A DNA stretch of 64,000 bases from Pardosa pseudoannulata (Eukaryota; Arthropoda; Arachnida; Araneae; Lycosidae): NCBI GenBank assembly GCA_032207245.1, contig CM063504.1:25520629-25584628 (forward strand), given 5' to 3'. The notes under the pieces were generated by a model, which was not told where the DNA came from, ran no database searches, and saw only the letters and a program-made list of their open reading frames with translations. The position numbers were made by a program, and so were the translations under genes. This document shows, in pieces, positions 23,037 through 35,199 of this stretch. Each line of letters begins with the position of its first letter. Position 1 is the stretch's first letter.

Positions 23037-23513
23037 GGGAGGACTCAGTAAAGTACTTGGGTGTGTACATCGACAAGCGGCTTAACTGAAAGCCACACAT
23101 AAAATACATTAAAAAACTCATCGGAAATCTCCATGATCTTCGTTTTCTGATTTATTCTCCTCACTTGAGTGTTCGGCTTTAGACTCTTCTCTATAAAACA
23201 GTAATACTGCAAACGCGCGTGCTATGGCGCACCAGTATGGTCATATGCTCTTCCCTCAAACATCAAAATTCTCGAGGTAGCTCAAAATAAAATTCTACGA
23301 CGTATTGTCAAGGCACCTCGTTACCTTCGTAATGACATAATCCGGCGAGATCTTAACTTACCAACCATTAAAGAGCATTTTCTTAAACTCTCACAAAGAT
23401 TTTTTTAATGCTTTAAATAATATTCCTAATGAAATTGTTGCTGAGCTGCCGGACTATGATTTCGCGGATCCAGAGTTCAGAAGCAGACCTAGGGCTTCTT
23501 TACTCATTTAACT
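23037..23513 (+). pseudogene. Jockey-like LINE reverse-transcriptase C-terminus, degraded
   Basis: In three stitched frames: WEDSVKYLGVYIDKRLN (stop) KPHIKYIKKL..., then LYKTVIL, then after an indel near 23215 YGAPVWSYALPSNIKILEVA continuing QNKILRRIVKAPRYLRNDII, a further frameshift in a T-run near 23405, and ALNNIPNEIVAELPD up to the stop near 23512. KYLGV..D..L, the APVW motif and the Q.K.LR.I..AP.Y.RN segment are hallmarks of the region after the RT domain in jockey-clade LINEs. Two internal stops and at least two frameshifts show it is dead; only the 3' end was inserted or retained. Confidence 0.85.
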
Positions 23514-24125
23514 TCTTTCTTTCTTCAAATACTTTTTCATTTTTCTTTTTTTATGACTATTTTTAGTCACTTGTATGTGTTAAACACATTAATATCTAAG
23601 CTAAATACCTTTGTCTACCCATCACTACAGTTCTCTATGTTTTGGACTAGTCCCACTGCATAACAATGTTACTTTTATATGCCACTCTTTCTTACTGTAA
23701 ATTTTTTTATGCCAAATATATAATTTTGTTTCTGTACGATTCTCTTATTATTATTGTTTTTTCATTACTTTAGACATTTTTATTTCTTTTTAATCATATT
23801 TTCTCACGTTTTATCATATTTAACCACTTTTGATATTTTTACTTAACGACCTTCTTTAACTTCTTTTTTTTTCTAAATTTATATTTACTTTATATGCATA
23901 TATGTATATATTTTCCTAATTACTATTGTATTATAACGTTACTGTAACTGGCATCTTGATATACAAAATATTCATTATGAACCACTCCCTTGTTAAATAT
24001 CTTACCTTGCTTACTGGAGATATGCCCAACCGGGCGAGGTGCTCCGAAGATTACCCTTTATACGGAAAGATGATTTTTGTATTATTATCTTTATTAACAT
24101 TATTATTATTATTGTTATTATTTCG
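23514..24125 (+). mobile_element. LINE 3' UTR with ATT-repeat tail
   Basis: Follows the RT stop, is T-rich and ends in repeated ATT units (about 24078-24123) after GCTCCGAAGATTACCC. A short-unit tail is typical of LINEs that lack poly-A. The small ORFs here are not genes. I could not define a target-site duplication. Confidence 0.6.
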
Positions 24126-25245
24126 GTGTCTTTAATAAAAGGTGTTTTGAGATCTGTGGCTCTTCATTATGTTTCAATAAAGACTAATATTCTGTTTGGT
24201 AACTCTAAAATTATTATATTTAAGGTAAAATCAAACCTTTAGTGGTGCATTGAACAATATCCAACCTTTAGTCAGAAGATGGTATTACAAACAGTGTTAA
24301 AAAGAATGGAAGACACAGTGTTTACTCAGAGAAACTCTGTATAAGGATTGATTGTATATCAACTCATAAGTATCACCTTATATGCTATTTTCAAGAGGAA
24401 ATCGAACTAACCCCACCGTACTAGTTAAAACGTAAGCTCGAAGTTTTATGTCAAATGTTCTATATTTATAAAAAGATCAAAAATTCTAATAATTTTTTAA
24501 ATTTTTCTAATATTTATCTTCAAAACATCTGATACAATTACGTTATATTCATATGTACAGGAAAATACATTTGTGATGCATACCTTTAACAACTATTGTT
24601 GTAGTACGGTGATTGAAATTAGTTATATAACACTTGTTGTTTTATATCATTTCCCTTTATCTCCTGAAAACATACCTTGCATCAGAGTTTTCACAGTGTT
24701 AAAAGGTGAAGAATTTGAAAAAGCAAGCCTCAAATTTTCTAGAATTTCTTCCTCAAAGTAAAGAAATACGTCTTTCCACATCGTCTACCCCTCCTCGGCA
24801 CATACAATTGAAGGATTAAGTTTCATTTCCTCGTTTATATTTTCATTTATGCACGTGGAATGATGAATTACCTCCTTTATAGTTACGTTAATCTTCACAA
24901 TAGGATCTAATTTGAATAATAATTCTTTCAAAACACGTTTTTAATCTATAACCTTGGGACTTTTTACCAACTCCTTATGTCAGATGTCATGGAAGTTAAT
25001 ACCATGTTTAGCTTCCGAGTGTACGTATTGTTCTTTATTTTCTTGGCCATTCTGTATTTTTTTTTATCTTCTAGACATTCTTTGGGATTTTTGTTTCCTA
25101 TTTGTCTGTTAATAAAAGGAATTTCATCTCAGTTGTAAAAAAAAATCGAGAATTTCATATGTTCTGCGTATAGTATTTGAACGAGTTCTTCTGAATCTAG
25201 CAGTCATAAATGCATGAAAACGTTTCGTGGTGTTATTACAAAGTT
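24126..25245. other. Unassigned AT-rich stretch
   Basis: No supported feature. Confidence 0.5.
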
Positions 25246-25249
25246 GTAT

Positions 25250-25482
25250 TGTAACCGCTCTAGTATTTACACTCACCTGTGACCTAAAGACTCCAGCGGC
25301 AAGGACGTAAAACTGTCAGTACAAGACAAGACCGCAATCGGCTTGCGTGTTCTTGTTCCTAAGATAATTTCATGTATGTCCATTTGTTATGTTTAGTGTT
25401 TGTAATAAAATACCTTAACCTAATTTGTGGATTTACTTTCATGAACCCCTTTTCAACGCGACTCCTTGTAGCGAGGGTCACA
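25250..25482 (+). mobile_element. Solo LTR, 233 bp
   Basis: Begins TGTAACC, ends GGGTCACA (near-perfect terminal inverted repeat), and is flanked by GTAT at 25246-25249 and 25483-25486. An AATAAA signal near 25405 suggests plus-strand orientation. Length, TG...CA ends and a 4-bp duplication fit a Ty3/gypsy LTR left by recombination between two LTRs. Confidence 0.75.
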
Positions 25483-25486
25483 GTAT

Positions 25487-26440
25487 TGTTTTCAGTTTCA
25501 ACTGTGCCGTATATTTAAAAAGTAAACGATTTCTAGTTCAGAATTCAAATAAATTTTGTTATACACTATATTGCCAATAATGGCCTGTCACTTGCGATTT
25601 TAGACAATTTGTTGAATATCTAGAAAAATACACGAGGAATTATCCTGAAACCGAAGGAGTGTAAACAGGATGGTAGAAGTCATATTTTAGCAAAGAATTT
25701 TTCCCGAAACCCCATAGAGGACCGTGAACAAATTGAAGAAAAACAAATATGTTTTGGATAACCCTGTAAAAAGTAATGCATTTAAGCTTTGAAAATTGAG
25801 CACATGATTAGAATGCTTCTTTGAATAATCTATGTTCATCGTTATGAGAATATCATAGAAATTAAAGGTTTTAAAAACAATCCCAAATTTCTCCAAGTAT
25901 TTTTCTTATAATTTGCAGAGTTCTCAATATCAAATAATGCTATTTTCAGGACGTATGTCAAACAATATTGTATGCAATACCCTGCAATCGGAATTAAAAA
26001 ATAAACAGGTTTACTAAATAATGTTTCACTGTGTATGCTCGAATGCAATCAAAATATAATGTGCATAATGTATTAGCTAAATGTATAGAGCAACTTTTGT
26101 GAAAGTCCCAAAAATGCAGATTAAAAATTCTGAAAATAATCGTTACATTTCTGTTAAACCTCTTTAAAATTTTGCAGCAGTCCCCTACTATAAAAAAAAT
26201 CCTTTATCTAAATACTTATCTCACGCAAGGCAATGTTGGGTACTTCAGGTAGTTCATTATAAAAAAATGTAAGACAATTAACATAGAATAATTTTGAAAA
26301 GATTATTGTACTATGCTTCAAAAGATAACTTTATATGCAATCTAGTATTCTACAATTTGGATTAAAAATATTTCAACACTACTACCTATAGGTGGAATCA
26401 ATATATAAAAAGTATAAATTATCACTATAATTATGAATAC
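25487..26440. other. Unassigned AT-rich stretch
   Basis: Two short overlapping minus ORFs (25687-26048) show no domain. Confidence 0.5.
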
Positions 26441-26655
26441 CAGGGATGGTCGAACTGCTGGCCACTGAGAAATTCACGAAATTTATAATTTATTTTGAAG
26501 TAAATATCCCATTTATAAATCCAGTTTTATTCGTTTTATTTGTGGGTTATTATTATAAATATTTATGTATATTAATAAATTTTTAACTATTCTGTTGTTA
26601 ATTTATGAATAATAATAATAACAAATATAATAATAGTATATTGATTTTAATATTT
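26441..26655 (+). repeat. Interspersed repeat family X, copy 2
   Basis: Starts CAGGGATGGTCGAACTGC; shares ATTCACGAAATTTATAA and the following TTATTATTA...GTTGTTAATTTATGAATAA succession with 2772-2985. hAT-like start; no right end found. Confidence 0.5.
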
Positions 26656-26656
26656 A

Positions 26657-26659
<3 letters not shown>

Positions 26660-26700
<41 letters not shown>
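26660..26700. repeat. (AT)n microsatellite
   Basis: Pure AT run of about 40 bp. Confidence 0.95.
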
Positions 26701-26701
<1 letters not shown>

Positions 26702-26875
26702 GGAGCCGGCCTAGTCCGAGTCGGTTTGGCCTAATTAATATTTTTAAATTAAATAATATAATAATTTGTGTGATTAAAGTGTGTAAGATGGCATTATAAT
26801 ATCACCTAATCTTTACAAATTCACTAGAAATTCCTCTAGAGCACAAATAATGGTGGTTGTTTTATTATTTATCAT

Positions 26876-27592
26876 TTAACTGTTTGAGTGCTCAAGTGTT
26901 TTCTTATATATATGCTAATAATGCGGAATGAAATACGTAGTAATTTTTTGGAGAACAATAGAAATGGTTATAATTAACACTAATTATTATGTAACAAGTA
27001 ATTTTTACCAACAAAAATATTCTTTGTTCTCACTTATTACAAGATTGTTTTGCTGCACGAATTCCATGAATTCCTTTTTTAAATATAGCGCAAATTAAGT
27101 TTCGTCTAATTCCATTACCATTTTTTTTACTGCATACATCACATTGTCGCAAGTGTCGCCCAGGCAATTTTTCTAAAGAAAACTTTATACTTATTGGTAG
27201 TCTTCCTGTGGTATTTTTGCTTGCTAACCATTCCTCCTCTATAGCATCAATAATGATCAGTGTAACACTTGTTAGGAAAGTGAAAAGAATTTCTAATTTC
27301 TATACAACAATGAAAAGTGTTTTTTACCACAAATAAATAAATAAAACACGCTCATTTTGTCTACCGTACCACAATCCACGGCTCTACTGCATTACTACTT
27401 ACCACTGTGTTTTATTTTAATTCTTATATTATTAAAAATCACAATTGAGTAAAATGAATACAAACTGTGATTGATATGAATTCAACTGCTCGCAATAGAT
27501 GCGAAAATTATACTAACCAACAGCAGCGTCTCCGCATTTTTGGCACATAACAAATGAAGCGCGATAGCCCTTCGCCTCACTCAAACGGTTAA
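26876..27592 (-). mobile_element. Internally deleted piggyBac-type element
   Basis: TTAA at 26876-26879 and 27589-27592 flank ends that read inward CTGTTTGAGTG (left) and, on the minus strand, CCGTTTGAGTG (right). TTAA target sites and C-C/T-start termini of this kind are typical of piggyBac. At ~709 bp between the TTAAs it is much shorter than full-length members. A transposase C-terminal remnant lies inside on the minus strand. Confidence 0.7.
27030..27299 (-). pseudogene. piggyBac transposase C-terminal cysteine-rich remnant
   Basis: Open minus-strand frame of ~90 codons without an ATG, bounded upstream by TAG. It contains EEEWLASKNTTGRLP, then LEKLPGRHLRQCDVCSKK, GIRRNLIC and a last Cys before the stop. 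A (T/P)GRH motif followed by C..C pairs at the very C-terminus matches the cysteine-rich domain of piggyBac transposases, although several expected Cys/His are missing. The DDD catalytic core is absent. Its place ~150 bp inside one terminus agrees with the element boundaries found independently. Confidence 0.5.
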
Positions 27593-28098
27593 AAAGATTA
27601 TTTTTTAATTTATATTGGGATGAACATAATAAGTGCATAAAAAACAGATAATGTCTTTAATATCATTATTTTGCCCTAAATATATGTTTAACTCAATTAT
27701 CTATAAACAAGACGCAGAATGCATCTTATAATAATTTAATTTCTACCCTCATGTCAAATTTTCATAAGCTATGAATAAGTTTGTTATTTTTTCAGTTCAT
27801 ATAATTCAACTGTGGAATCATTAAATGCAAAAAAAAAAATTAATTTGGTTCAACAAACTAAATGAGTTATGACTTAATTTCTAATATAAAAATATATGTG
27901 TATAAATTAGTACATAGACTTTTATTTTTAAATGAAATACGTGCTGGCAAATTGCTCCCTTTTCACTGTCGAGGTGTGAGTGTGTGTGCCCTTAAAGGAA
28001 TACTTCTTGAGGTCGTGCTAAAACCAAATGAAGGATGTGTCGTCGCCATTCAGACATTACTTGATATTTACAAATCACTTGTGTGTACTAATGTCATT
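27593..28098. other. Unassigned AT-rich stretch
   Basis: Nothing recognised up to about 27940, where GC content rises into the block below. The 95-codon ORF at 27862-28149 has no domain. Confidence 0.4.
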
Positions 28099-28384
28099 CA
28101 GCCCTCTCTCTCTCTTGCCTCGCCAATGAATAATTCACGTGTCACGTGAGCGTTGTGTCTTGGCTGAACGAGAGAGAGACAGGGCTGCATTTCAAGTTAG
28201 GCAAACCTGTTGCCACTTTTAGCATCCTTCTCAGTTCCATACTGACTCTGTTTTTCACACCGAGCTTTTGTCCTTGCTTTTCCTCTCTCGGTGCTTAGGG
28301 ATTTCCTGTGTGTGTATTGTGCTCACGCTGGATACTACACTTGTTTTCTTTTCTCCTACAGCAACTCTGCACTTTCACGTAAGG
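28099..28384 (+). promoter_or_regulatory. Candidate TATA-less promoter with non-coding first exon
   Basis: Signals in order: CT/GA repeat arms (28099-28115 and 28170-28187) that are inverted relative to each other, as GAGA-factor sites would be; two CACGTG E-boxes at 28136-28141 and 28143-28148; an arthropod-type initiator TCAGTT at 28231-28236; and a GTAAGG splice-donor-like site at 28379-28384. The stretch between initiator and donor has no ATG, as expected for a 5' UTR exon. Each motif is common alone; their order and the locally higher GC suggest a promoter, but no downstream exon was identified. Confidence 0.3.
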
Positions 28385-29238
28385 TTGATCCTTATGTTTA
28401 TGCTTTTGTGTTCCGTTCTAATATAGAATACCGCTATTTTATATTTGACCAAGTGTTTTATGCTATGCTTATAGACTTGTTTGAAGAATTCTAGAAGTTG
28501 ATTTTATTTTAATAAATTTAGTGGTAAGTTTACTTATTACATTTATATATATAACTTAATTTTCAGATTAAAACAAAAGCCTGTTATTTGTATTTCATCC
28601 CTTTTATATCAGATCAAGAAGTAAAAAGTAACATATCTTTCTATACAAAATCACGTTTATTCTTGTTTTTATGCTTTTATATCCCATTCTGATGTATAAT
28701 TCCGTATTTTTATATCTACGTGCTTTGTGTTCATTAACTCATTTTTAAGTATTCTAAAAGTTGAAATTAATTTTGATAATTTTCTGTGTTGTAGTTCATT
28801 TATTACTTTTATATTTAATTTTATTTTCGAAAAAAAAATGCTGTCAATTGTTGGAATTTTATATATACATATATATTTCTCTGTGAAGAATACATAATCA
28901 TGTAATCTCGTAGCTGTATTTCATGCCCAGATTTATGCTCAAAATAATGCAGAGAAGTGTTGATAAGTGTATGAAATTATAAATGTCCATTTCATGTGAC
29001 TTTAAGTGTCATAACTGAAAATTTTTCTTTTATTTCATTCTTATTTTGCATTAAGGAATAGTGTCTTTGCTTGTTGCATATTTAATCTTCATCTTTGTGA
29101 ACATTAAAACTATTTTGTAGCAACATATTTTATTAGGCAAAATTAATTACGCGTAATTTACATAGATATTTTTAAAACATTTTTCTGTATTTGCAATCTT
29201 GATTATTTACAAGATTACTTGCAAGATTTATTTCATTT

Positions 29239-29241
<3 letters not shown>
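28385..29241. other. Unassigned AT-rich stretch
   Basis: No further feature supported; the 67-codon ORF at 28291-28494 has no recognised domain. Confidence 0.4.

Positions 29242-29288
<47 letters not shown>
29242..29288. repeat. (AT)n microsatellite
   Basis: AT run bordered on both sides by the tetramer CGATAT/ACCGATAT. Confidence 0.95.
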
Positions 29289-29289
<1 letters not shown>

Positions 29290-30823
29290 GATATACAGTT
29301 TTGGGTACAGATTAAATCATCGAGTAGTCATCCATGTTTAATAATGTAACTATATAAAGATCTATGAATTATAATCTATAGAACATATATTTAATGTAAT
29401 ACCAACATTGGGTCCAATAATGCGTTGTAACACTAATTAAGTATGTTAAGTATACGTACTTTTGCACTGAGTTTAAGGATGGATTGTTAATAACATATTA
29501 ATATTACTTTATTAAGGACTTCTAATGTTTTCTTTCTTTTATTTCGTTGAATTTTGATACCACTTAATATTTATTATCATTAATTTTACCTTTCTTCTCA
29601 ATATCTTTACTACTTCTTAAAGCTATTTACGTTACGTTTTCATATTTACATAATTTGTTCCATTTCTTTGGAAATCTCGACAAACATCGCCCTAGATTTT
29701 TGTGCATTTTTCTACGTAAGATATTTGAAAGAAAACCAGTTCGTGTCTGAGAGGTCATTGTTAAACTAATTATTTAACGGTTACAGCACCCCAATTAAAC
29801 TTCAATCGAATGTTCTTTAAGCCTTCCTAAGTTTATTTTACTAACGAGAAAAAAATTGGGACTTCCGAAGTTTTTCAAGTTATTTCTTGAACTTTTGATT
29901 TGACCGGACTCATGTAATTTCTTTTCCATATAAAAGAAAATATTTATTATAAAAAGGTTTTACCGTAACCTGTGCGCTGACTCAGTTACCTTTTATTAAA
30001 CAGTGCGTTTTTGAGTTTTTTAAACAAATACTCATATGTGTGTATGTTTTAATTTGTATATACGCACAAGTATGTCTCTGTACATATTGTATACATATAT
30101 TTGTAAATATGCATACACACATCGAATTATATATGTATGTGTGTGTGCCTGTATCTTAGCATGTATATACACATAGGTCTAACGTTTGTTATTACATACA
30201 TAATATATGTTCATACATATGTATGTGTGTACAACGATGTAAAAATTTCGAGGGAAAAGTTAAAAATCTAAAGATATTATTTAGACTAACTTATCCTCAA
30301 TGTGGATTAAGTAAAACATTATAATTCCAGAAGGCAGAGTAGTAATAAAGCTCGGACAGTCGTGGTAAAAAAATTATTTTCTAAAGCATACAATTTATAG
30401 AGTGTTTATCACCAACACGGTATGCACGTCACATCTAAACCGCAACCATGTACAAGTACGAAGGGAAGAGTTTTTCTCACGGTGCTAATATATAGACTTC
30501 CAAAAAAGGAACGATCAGGCACTAAATACATCTACCATAGACACGCGCATGATCTTGCAGGTAGTAAAATTTAGGATCAGCTTTATCTGTTCTTGACTAT
30601 GAATAAATTTCTAATTACCGAATTAACTGAATTAAGATAAACTGGAGAACTCTGGTGACCAAGAGGTCAAGATGGTTCTCTTTGACTGAGACAACCATGG
30701 TCGGGAATTGGCTGTGAAGCTCGTTGATGATAATGATGAATTAAGATGAAAAATGAAAATTAGAATTTAATAATTTGTTGAGTGCTAATTTTTGATCATT
30801 ACACACACATAAACATGCACATG

Positions 30824-30827
<4 letters not shown>
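29289..30827. other. Unassigned AT-rich stretch
   Basis: No gene seen. 30040-30235 is rich in TATG/CATA words; otherwise unremarkable. Confidence 0.5.
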
Positions 30828-30895
<68 letters not shown>

Positions 30896-31111
30896 TATAT
30901 ATATATACTTATATACACACATATATATACACATATATATATACACATATACACACATGTATATACACATATACACACACATGTATATACACATGTATAT
31001 ATATATACATATATATATACATATACATATATATATATACACATACACACACACACACATATATATATATATACACACATACATACATGAATTTTCTCTT
31101 ACTAGCGACTG

Positions 31112-31144
<33 letters not shown>
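30828..31144. repeat. Long composite (TA)n/(CA)n microsatellite
   Basis: Pure TA at 30828-30888, then mixed TATATACACACA units to about 31088, a 23-bp unique gap, and a second TA run at 31112-31144. Five overlapping ORFs here encode only Tyr-Ile or Cys-Val repeats and are not genes. Confidence 0.95.
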
Positions 31145-31146
<2 letters not shown>

Positions 31147-31199
31147 ATTTCGGAAAAAAATGCAAAAGCGTTTCTTAGATTGTAGACTTTATACTGTGA

Positions 31200-31570
31200 C
31201 ATTCGGCAAATACAGTGCTTTACTTTCACCCTGAGCTTATCAGTGTTTGGCCACCTCTTGGTGTTTAAGGATGCCCTGGCGCTTTGCCCGAGTCATTGTG
31301 GTTTCTAGATTCTTTCCTCAAGTGTTATTCTGCCCCGGAGACCCTATTTTGGGACCAACCTTTCGGGAGACAGCGGATGAAAACAATCACTGACCGTGTT
31401 CATTCACTGACACCGCATTGTAAACAAAATCCTCTACACCTAAGTCTTTTAATTCATGGCCTCTAGGTATAAATGGAAATTCGCGGCCCCAAGGATGCTC
31501 CAATGCTCCGAAGATTGTCGGGCATTCTTTTGTGCCGACGAAGAATAGAGTAGAATCTTTATTTTTAGAA
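31200..31570. other. GC-richer block, unassigned
   Basis: Locally higher GC with the 60-codon ORF 31284-31466. The end near GCTCCGAAGATTGTCGGG shares GCTCCGAAGATT with the LINE 3' UTR at 24039-24051, so it may be an old LINE tail. Not resolved. Confidence 0.3.
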
Positions 31571-32261
31571 GGTGAAATTATTCCGGAAATAATTTAATAT
31601 CTTGAAATTTTAATTACCAGAATGTAATTTGTGGTTTTCCTTGAAAACCTATGAACAGTTTAGACCTGTAATTTGAGGGTCGACTACTACTTATTTCCAT
31701 CTTTGGGTTACATAGTTTGATTAAAGCTTTTTATTGCGGATTTTCCATCCTCAACATCGTCTAACGATGACTGAACAGGTGAGGCACTTCCTTTCAATAT
31801 CTGAGTTAGTAAGTTTGAATTTCATGATGTTTGAATTTTCCCCTTCTTCAAATTCTTCAGTGAACCATTCGTTCCGTTTTAAATAAGGCAGTCTTCTTTT
31901 TCCACGTCCGTTTGTCCCCAAGCTAATTTATTTTATCTTTATGCTCCTCGGTGATTATTCTAATCTCTATAAGTAATTTTACGTAAACAAATCGTAAAAG
32001 GATTTTTAAAATGCACAAAACATCAAGAAAATTGCGACAACCTACGTATGGGCTGTACGTCTACCAAGCGTTATCCAGAAGCCAGCTAGTTGGCTCATTC
32101 CCCACTAATAAGTACTTGTAGACAGCTTGCGCATCTTTCTTGGCAATTGGTTACTGTTTATTATTGACGTCTTGTTGTTGTAGTCACTTTTTTTCTACGT
32201 TACCTTTTGATTTTAAAAATGTTCCCAAAGTGCACTCATTATGTTATGAAGCAAAGAAGTC
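31571..32261. other. Unassigned stretch
   Basis: No feature recognised. Confidence 0.4.
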
Positions 32262-32269
32262 ATTCATAG

Positions 32270-33580
32270 TAGGGATGCAACGGTTATCCGGCCAACAAAC
32301 TGCATCCGGCATATCCGGTCACTATACCGGATAATTGGCAGTAGTCGGATATTACAATTATCCAGTAGTCCATGTTAGATATGCAAATTCAAATGTATCA
32401 GCACTTCGGAACCTATGACGTGAAGTTGAACAACTGCTGGACTGTCTGCCTGCTGAACTACTGGATGTAGTATTATAGACGGGCGAAGGCTAAATCTCGA
32501 ACTGGCTTTTTTGTTTTTCGTTTCGCCTCTTTTGTTTTCGTTTTCGGCTTGCAGGAAGTTCGGACGAAATTGTTACCTTCTCCACGTCGATAGTTAAATT
32601 TGAATTTGTTTAGCTAAATACCTATGTGCATGTATAAGGTACTGTGAATTATTCTTTAGGTTTTATTATGTTGTGCAAAGAGCATCATCTGTGAAATTCT
32701 TCCTAGTTTATTTATTGGTTACGTTTATAATTTTACTTTTGCACCTACTTATGTTTTAGTTATATAAATATACTGTTTACTTTAGAAAGAATGTATTATT
32801 TTTTTGCCATACTTGATGATATGTTGGTTTTAAATAGTTAATGGACTATGACTCCACTTCATAACCCACTCATGGACTTGTTATAAAATATTACAGCCCA
32901 ACAGTCCATCCGGCCAAAAATTATACGAGAACTAACATAAACATAACAATAAGGATGCAAATTATTAAACAATATATGAAACTGCGTATAAGTATTTTAA
33001 AGCATTGTGTAAAAACAAAAACCTTTATGGAAAAAAATTAGGTTTATTTATGCATTTCATTACAAAAAATCATTTCTCATTCTTTTTTCAGTCTCAACTG
33101 CAAAATTGTGTTTTTACATCTGAGAACACCAAAGACAAACTTACTTTTTTTTGAGGATAGGAGAATAAAGACAATTTATTAAAAAAATAATTGGAAATAT
33201 GTTCTTGAAATTTTTCATACACAAACATAAGAGCCATTAAAGTAGGAAGATAAAGAACTATTAAAAATGCTTTTATTCGGATTTGATTTTTCTAATTAAA
33301 TAATGTCGAATTGAGATATTAATTACTGAAACTTAAAATTTAAAACTTAAAAGAAAAAATCTAAAATAAATTATAGTAAAAATAGTTGACTGACTAAAAA
33401 ATATGAAAGGTGAGAAAAATACTGCAATTTGGTTGCAAAAATAAAATACACAAAGCTGATTTATTTAAAATAAATTTAAAAAGAAAAAGTACGACACATG
33501 CTGACATCCGGCCGGATATCTCACTGAAACTCTGACTAAATATCCGATATTCGGCCAAATTGACATCCGTTGCATCTCCA
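32270..33580. mobile_element. Non-autonomous hAT element, 1.3 kb (same family as 1-757)
   Basis: Left end TAGGGATGCAACGG; right end, reverse complemented, TGGAGATGCAACGG. Flanks ATTCATAG (32262-32269) and ATTCTTAA (33581-33588) match at 6 of 8 and fit the nTnnnnAn hAT target pattern. Several ATCCGG words lie in both subterminal zones (for example 32287-32345 and 33506-33560). No transposase coding sequence was found. Its right ~600 bp parallels 190-757. Confidence 0.75.
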
Positions 33581-33588
33581 ATTCTTAA

Positions 33589-34979
33589 AATGTCATATGT
33601 TAAAACTGTTGTACCTAATATAGCTTAGTCCATGTCGAATACTTTGAGCAAACAAAAAGAGCAGAAGACATAATAATTCCAAAATTACTGCCGCTTGGAA
33701 TTCTTTGAGCCTTATTTTTCTTACGAAAAAGCATTTCTCCAGAAAAAATATAGGACTGAATAAATCATTTACTTTTGCATTTTTCTCGTTCCTTGTTTTT
33801 CAAATAACAAGTTAGACATATAAAAAAGTATTTTTTAAATCGCTTTTATTTAACAAGAAAAAAAAGCAAAAAAAAATTTTTAAGTTTTTAGTTATGCCGC
33901 TTACAAATAGATGGAGATACTAGTTCAAAATCTCTGCTGTTGGGATTCCAAGTACGCTGAATAGTTTTTTGCATTTACCAAAGTGATTTTATATTTTTTC
34001 TTCAATCTTCATTTATGATTGAATGTTACAGGTCACCGGAAATCAGCCTATGTGCAAAATTTGCAAACTCTAACTAGTCAGGAATGTACTTAAAAACTGA
34101 TTTCAAAATATCAACTGACACATAAGTGAAGTTAAATAAAAGCGTTTTGAAACTTGTCATGCATTCTCTTAAATTTATATTCTATTAGTCGATGTTCCAT
34201 ATTGGGTCGAAAATAATCGGGTTGACTACTAAAAGATGAGTTGATATCCCGTGTTTAAAGGAAATAAATGATCAAATGAGTTATGTTTAACATTTGAATA
34301 AAATGCAATTTAAATTCTTACGTATAATGCCCAAGTGTTTATTTATTCATCACTGAATATCTCTGCGGGAAACTCCCGTCTACTTCTGATTATTTTTAAG
34401 ATAAATTACTCAAGATATTCTTATAGCTCTTCTCTTCCTCTCATCTAATAATAAAAGCAAATTTTCACACACTATTTTGAAAAAATTACGTTCATTTCCG
34501 TGCTGAGTGAGTAAAATTTAAAATAACACAAGGTTGAATTTCAAGCGTTTGTGTAGGCGTTGTTCTTTTAAGTACACTTATAAGTTTTCTAGCAGACGCT
34601 TCTTCGTTAACGACGATATAGCCCTGATCTTTTTTTTTATAACAAACGACAGAAAGTAAAATGGTATGTTTGAACTACTAATTACTCTGTACATATAGGT
34701 TTAGTGTTGCGACAGAAATTGCAATCTCGGGGGAAAATGTACAATAAACATATTATTCTTGATCGCATCGTGCTCTTATTATATGCGAATCAAAGGAAAA
34801 GATCAGTCTGTGAACCGTTGTTCTTAAAACAGTTTTTATTGTTGTGTAAAAGAAAGATTTTTTTAGCATGATCCAATTAAATAATCCCCTATATAATAAT
34901 AACTTAAGTTGTCTGTCCATCTGTCGTCGAATTTATGAAGCGGTTGGACCTGGAACGGATAGAGGATCAAGAATTTATG
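33589..34979. other. Unassigned AT-rich stretch
   Basis: No supported feature. Confidence 0.5.
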
Positions 34980-35020
34980 GTTAACCCTAACTCATAAATT
35001 CATGATGAGTTAGGGTTAAC
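34980..35020. repeat. Perfect hairpin, 16-bp arms
   Basis: GTTAACCCTAACTCAT (34980-34995) and its exact complement ATGAGTTAGGGTTAAC (35005-35020) around a 9-nt loop. Confidence 0.9.
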
Positions 35021-35199
35021 AAAATTCAAAGCGAGTAAAATTCATCTTCTCTTAAACTATCTATCCGATTCTAAAATAAAATTGTATAAGTATGCTTCAT
35101 ATCACAGCGAAAAATACTATCACCTTTAAAACGTTCGAAATCTACCCCTTCCCCCTTTTCGAGTGTTTAATGCCATTATATCAAGCCCCATTTTAAGAG

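Noticed and set aside
30782..31229. Five overlapping ORFs of 73-106 codons on both strands
   Set aside because: They translate TA/CA microsatellite into Tyr-Ile and Cys-Val runs; both strands stay open because of the repeat.
34980..35020. Interstitial telomere remnant
   Set aside because: One CCCTAA and one TTAGGG in opposite directions in a hairpin; no tandem run.
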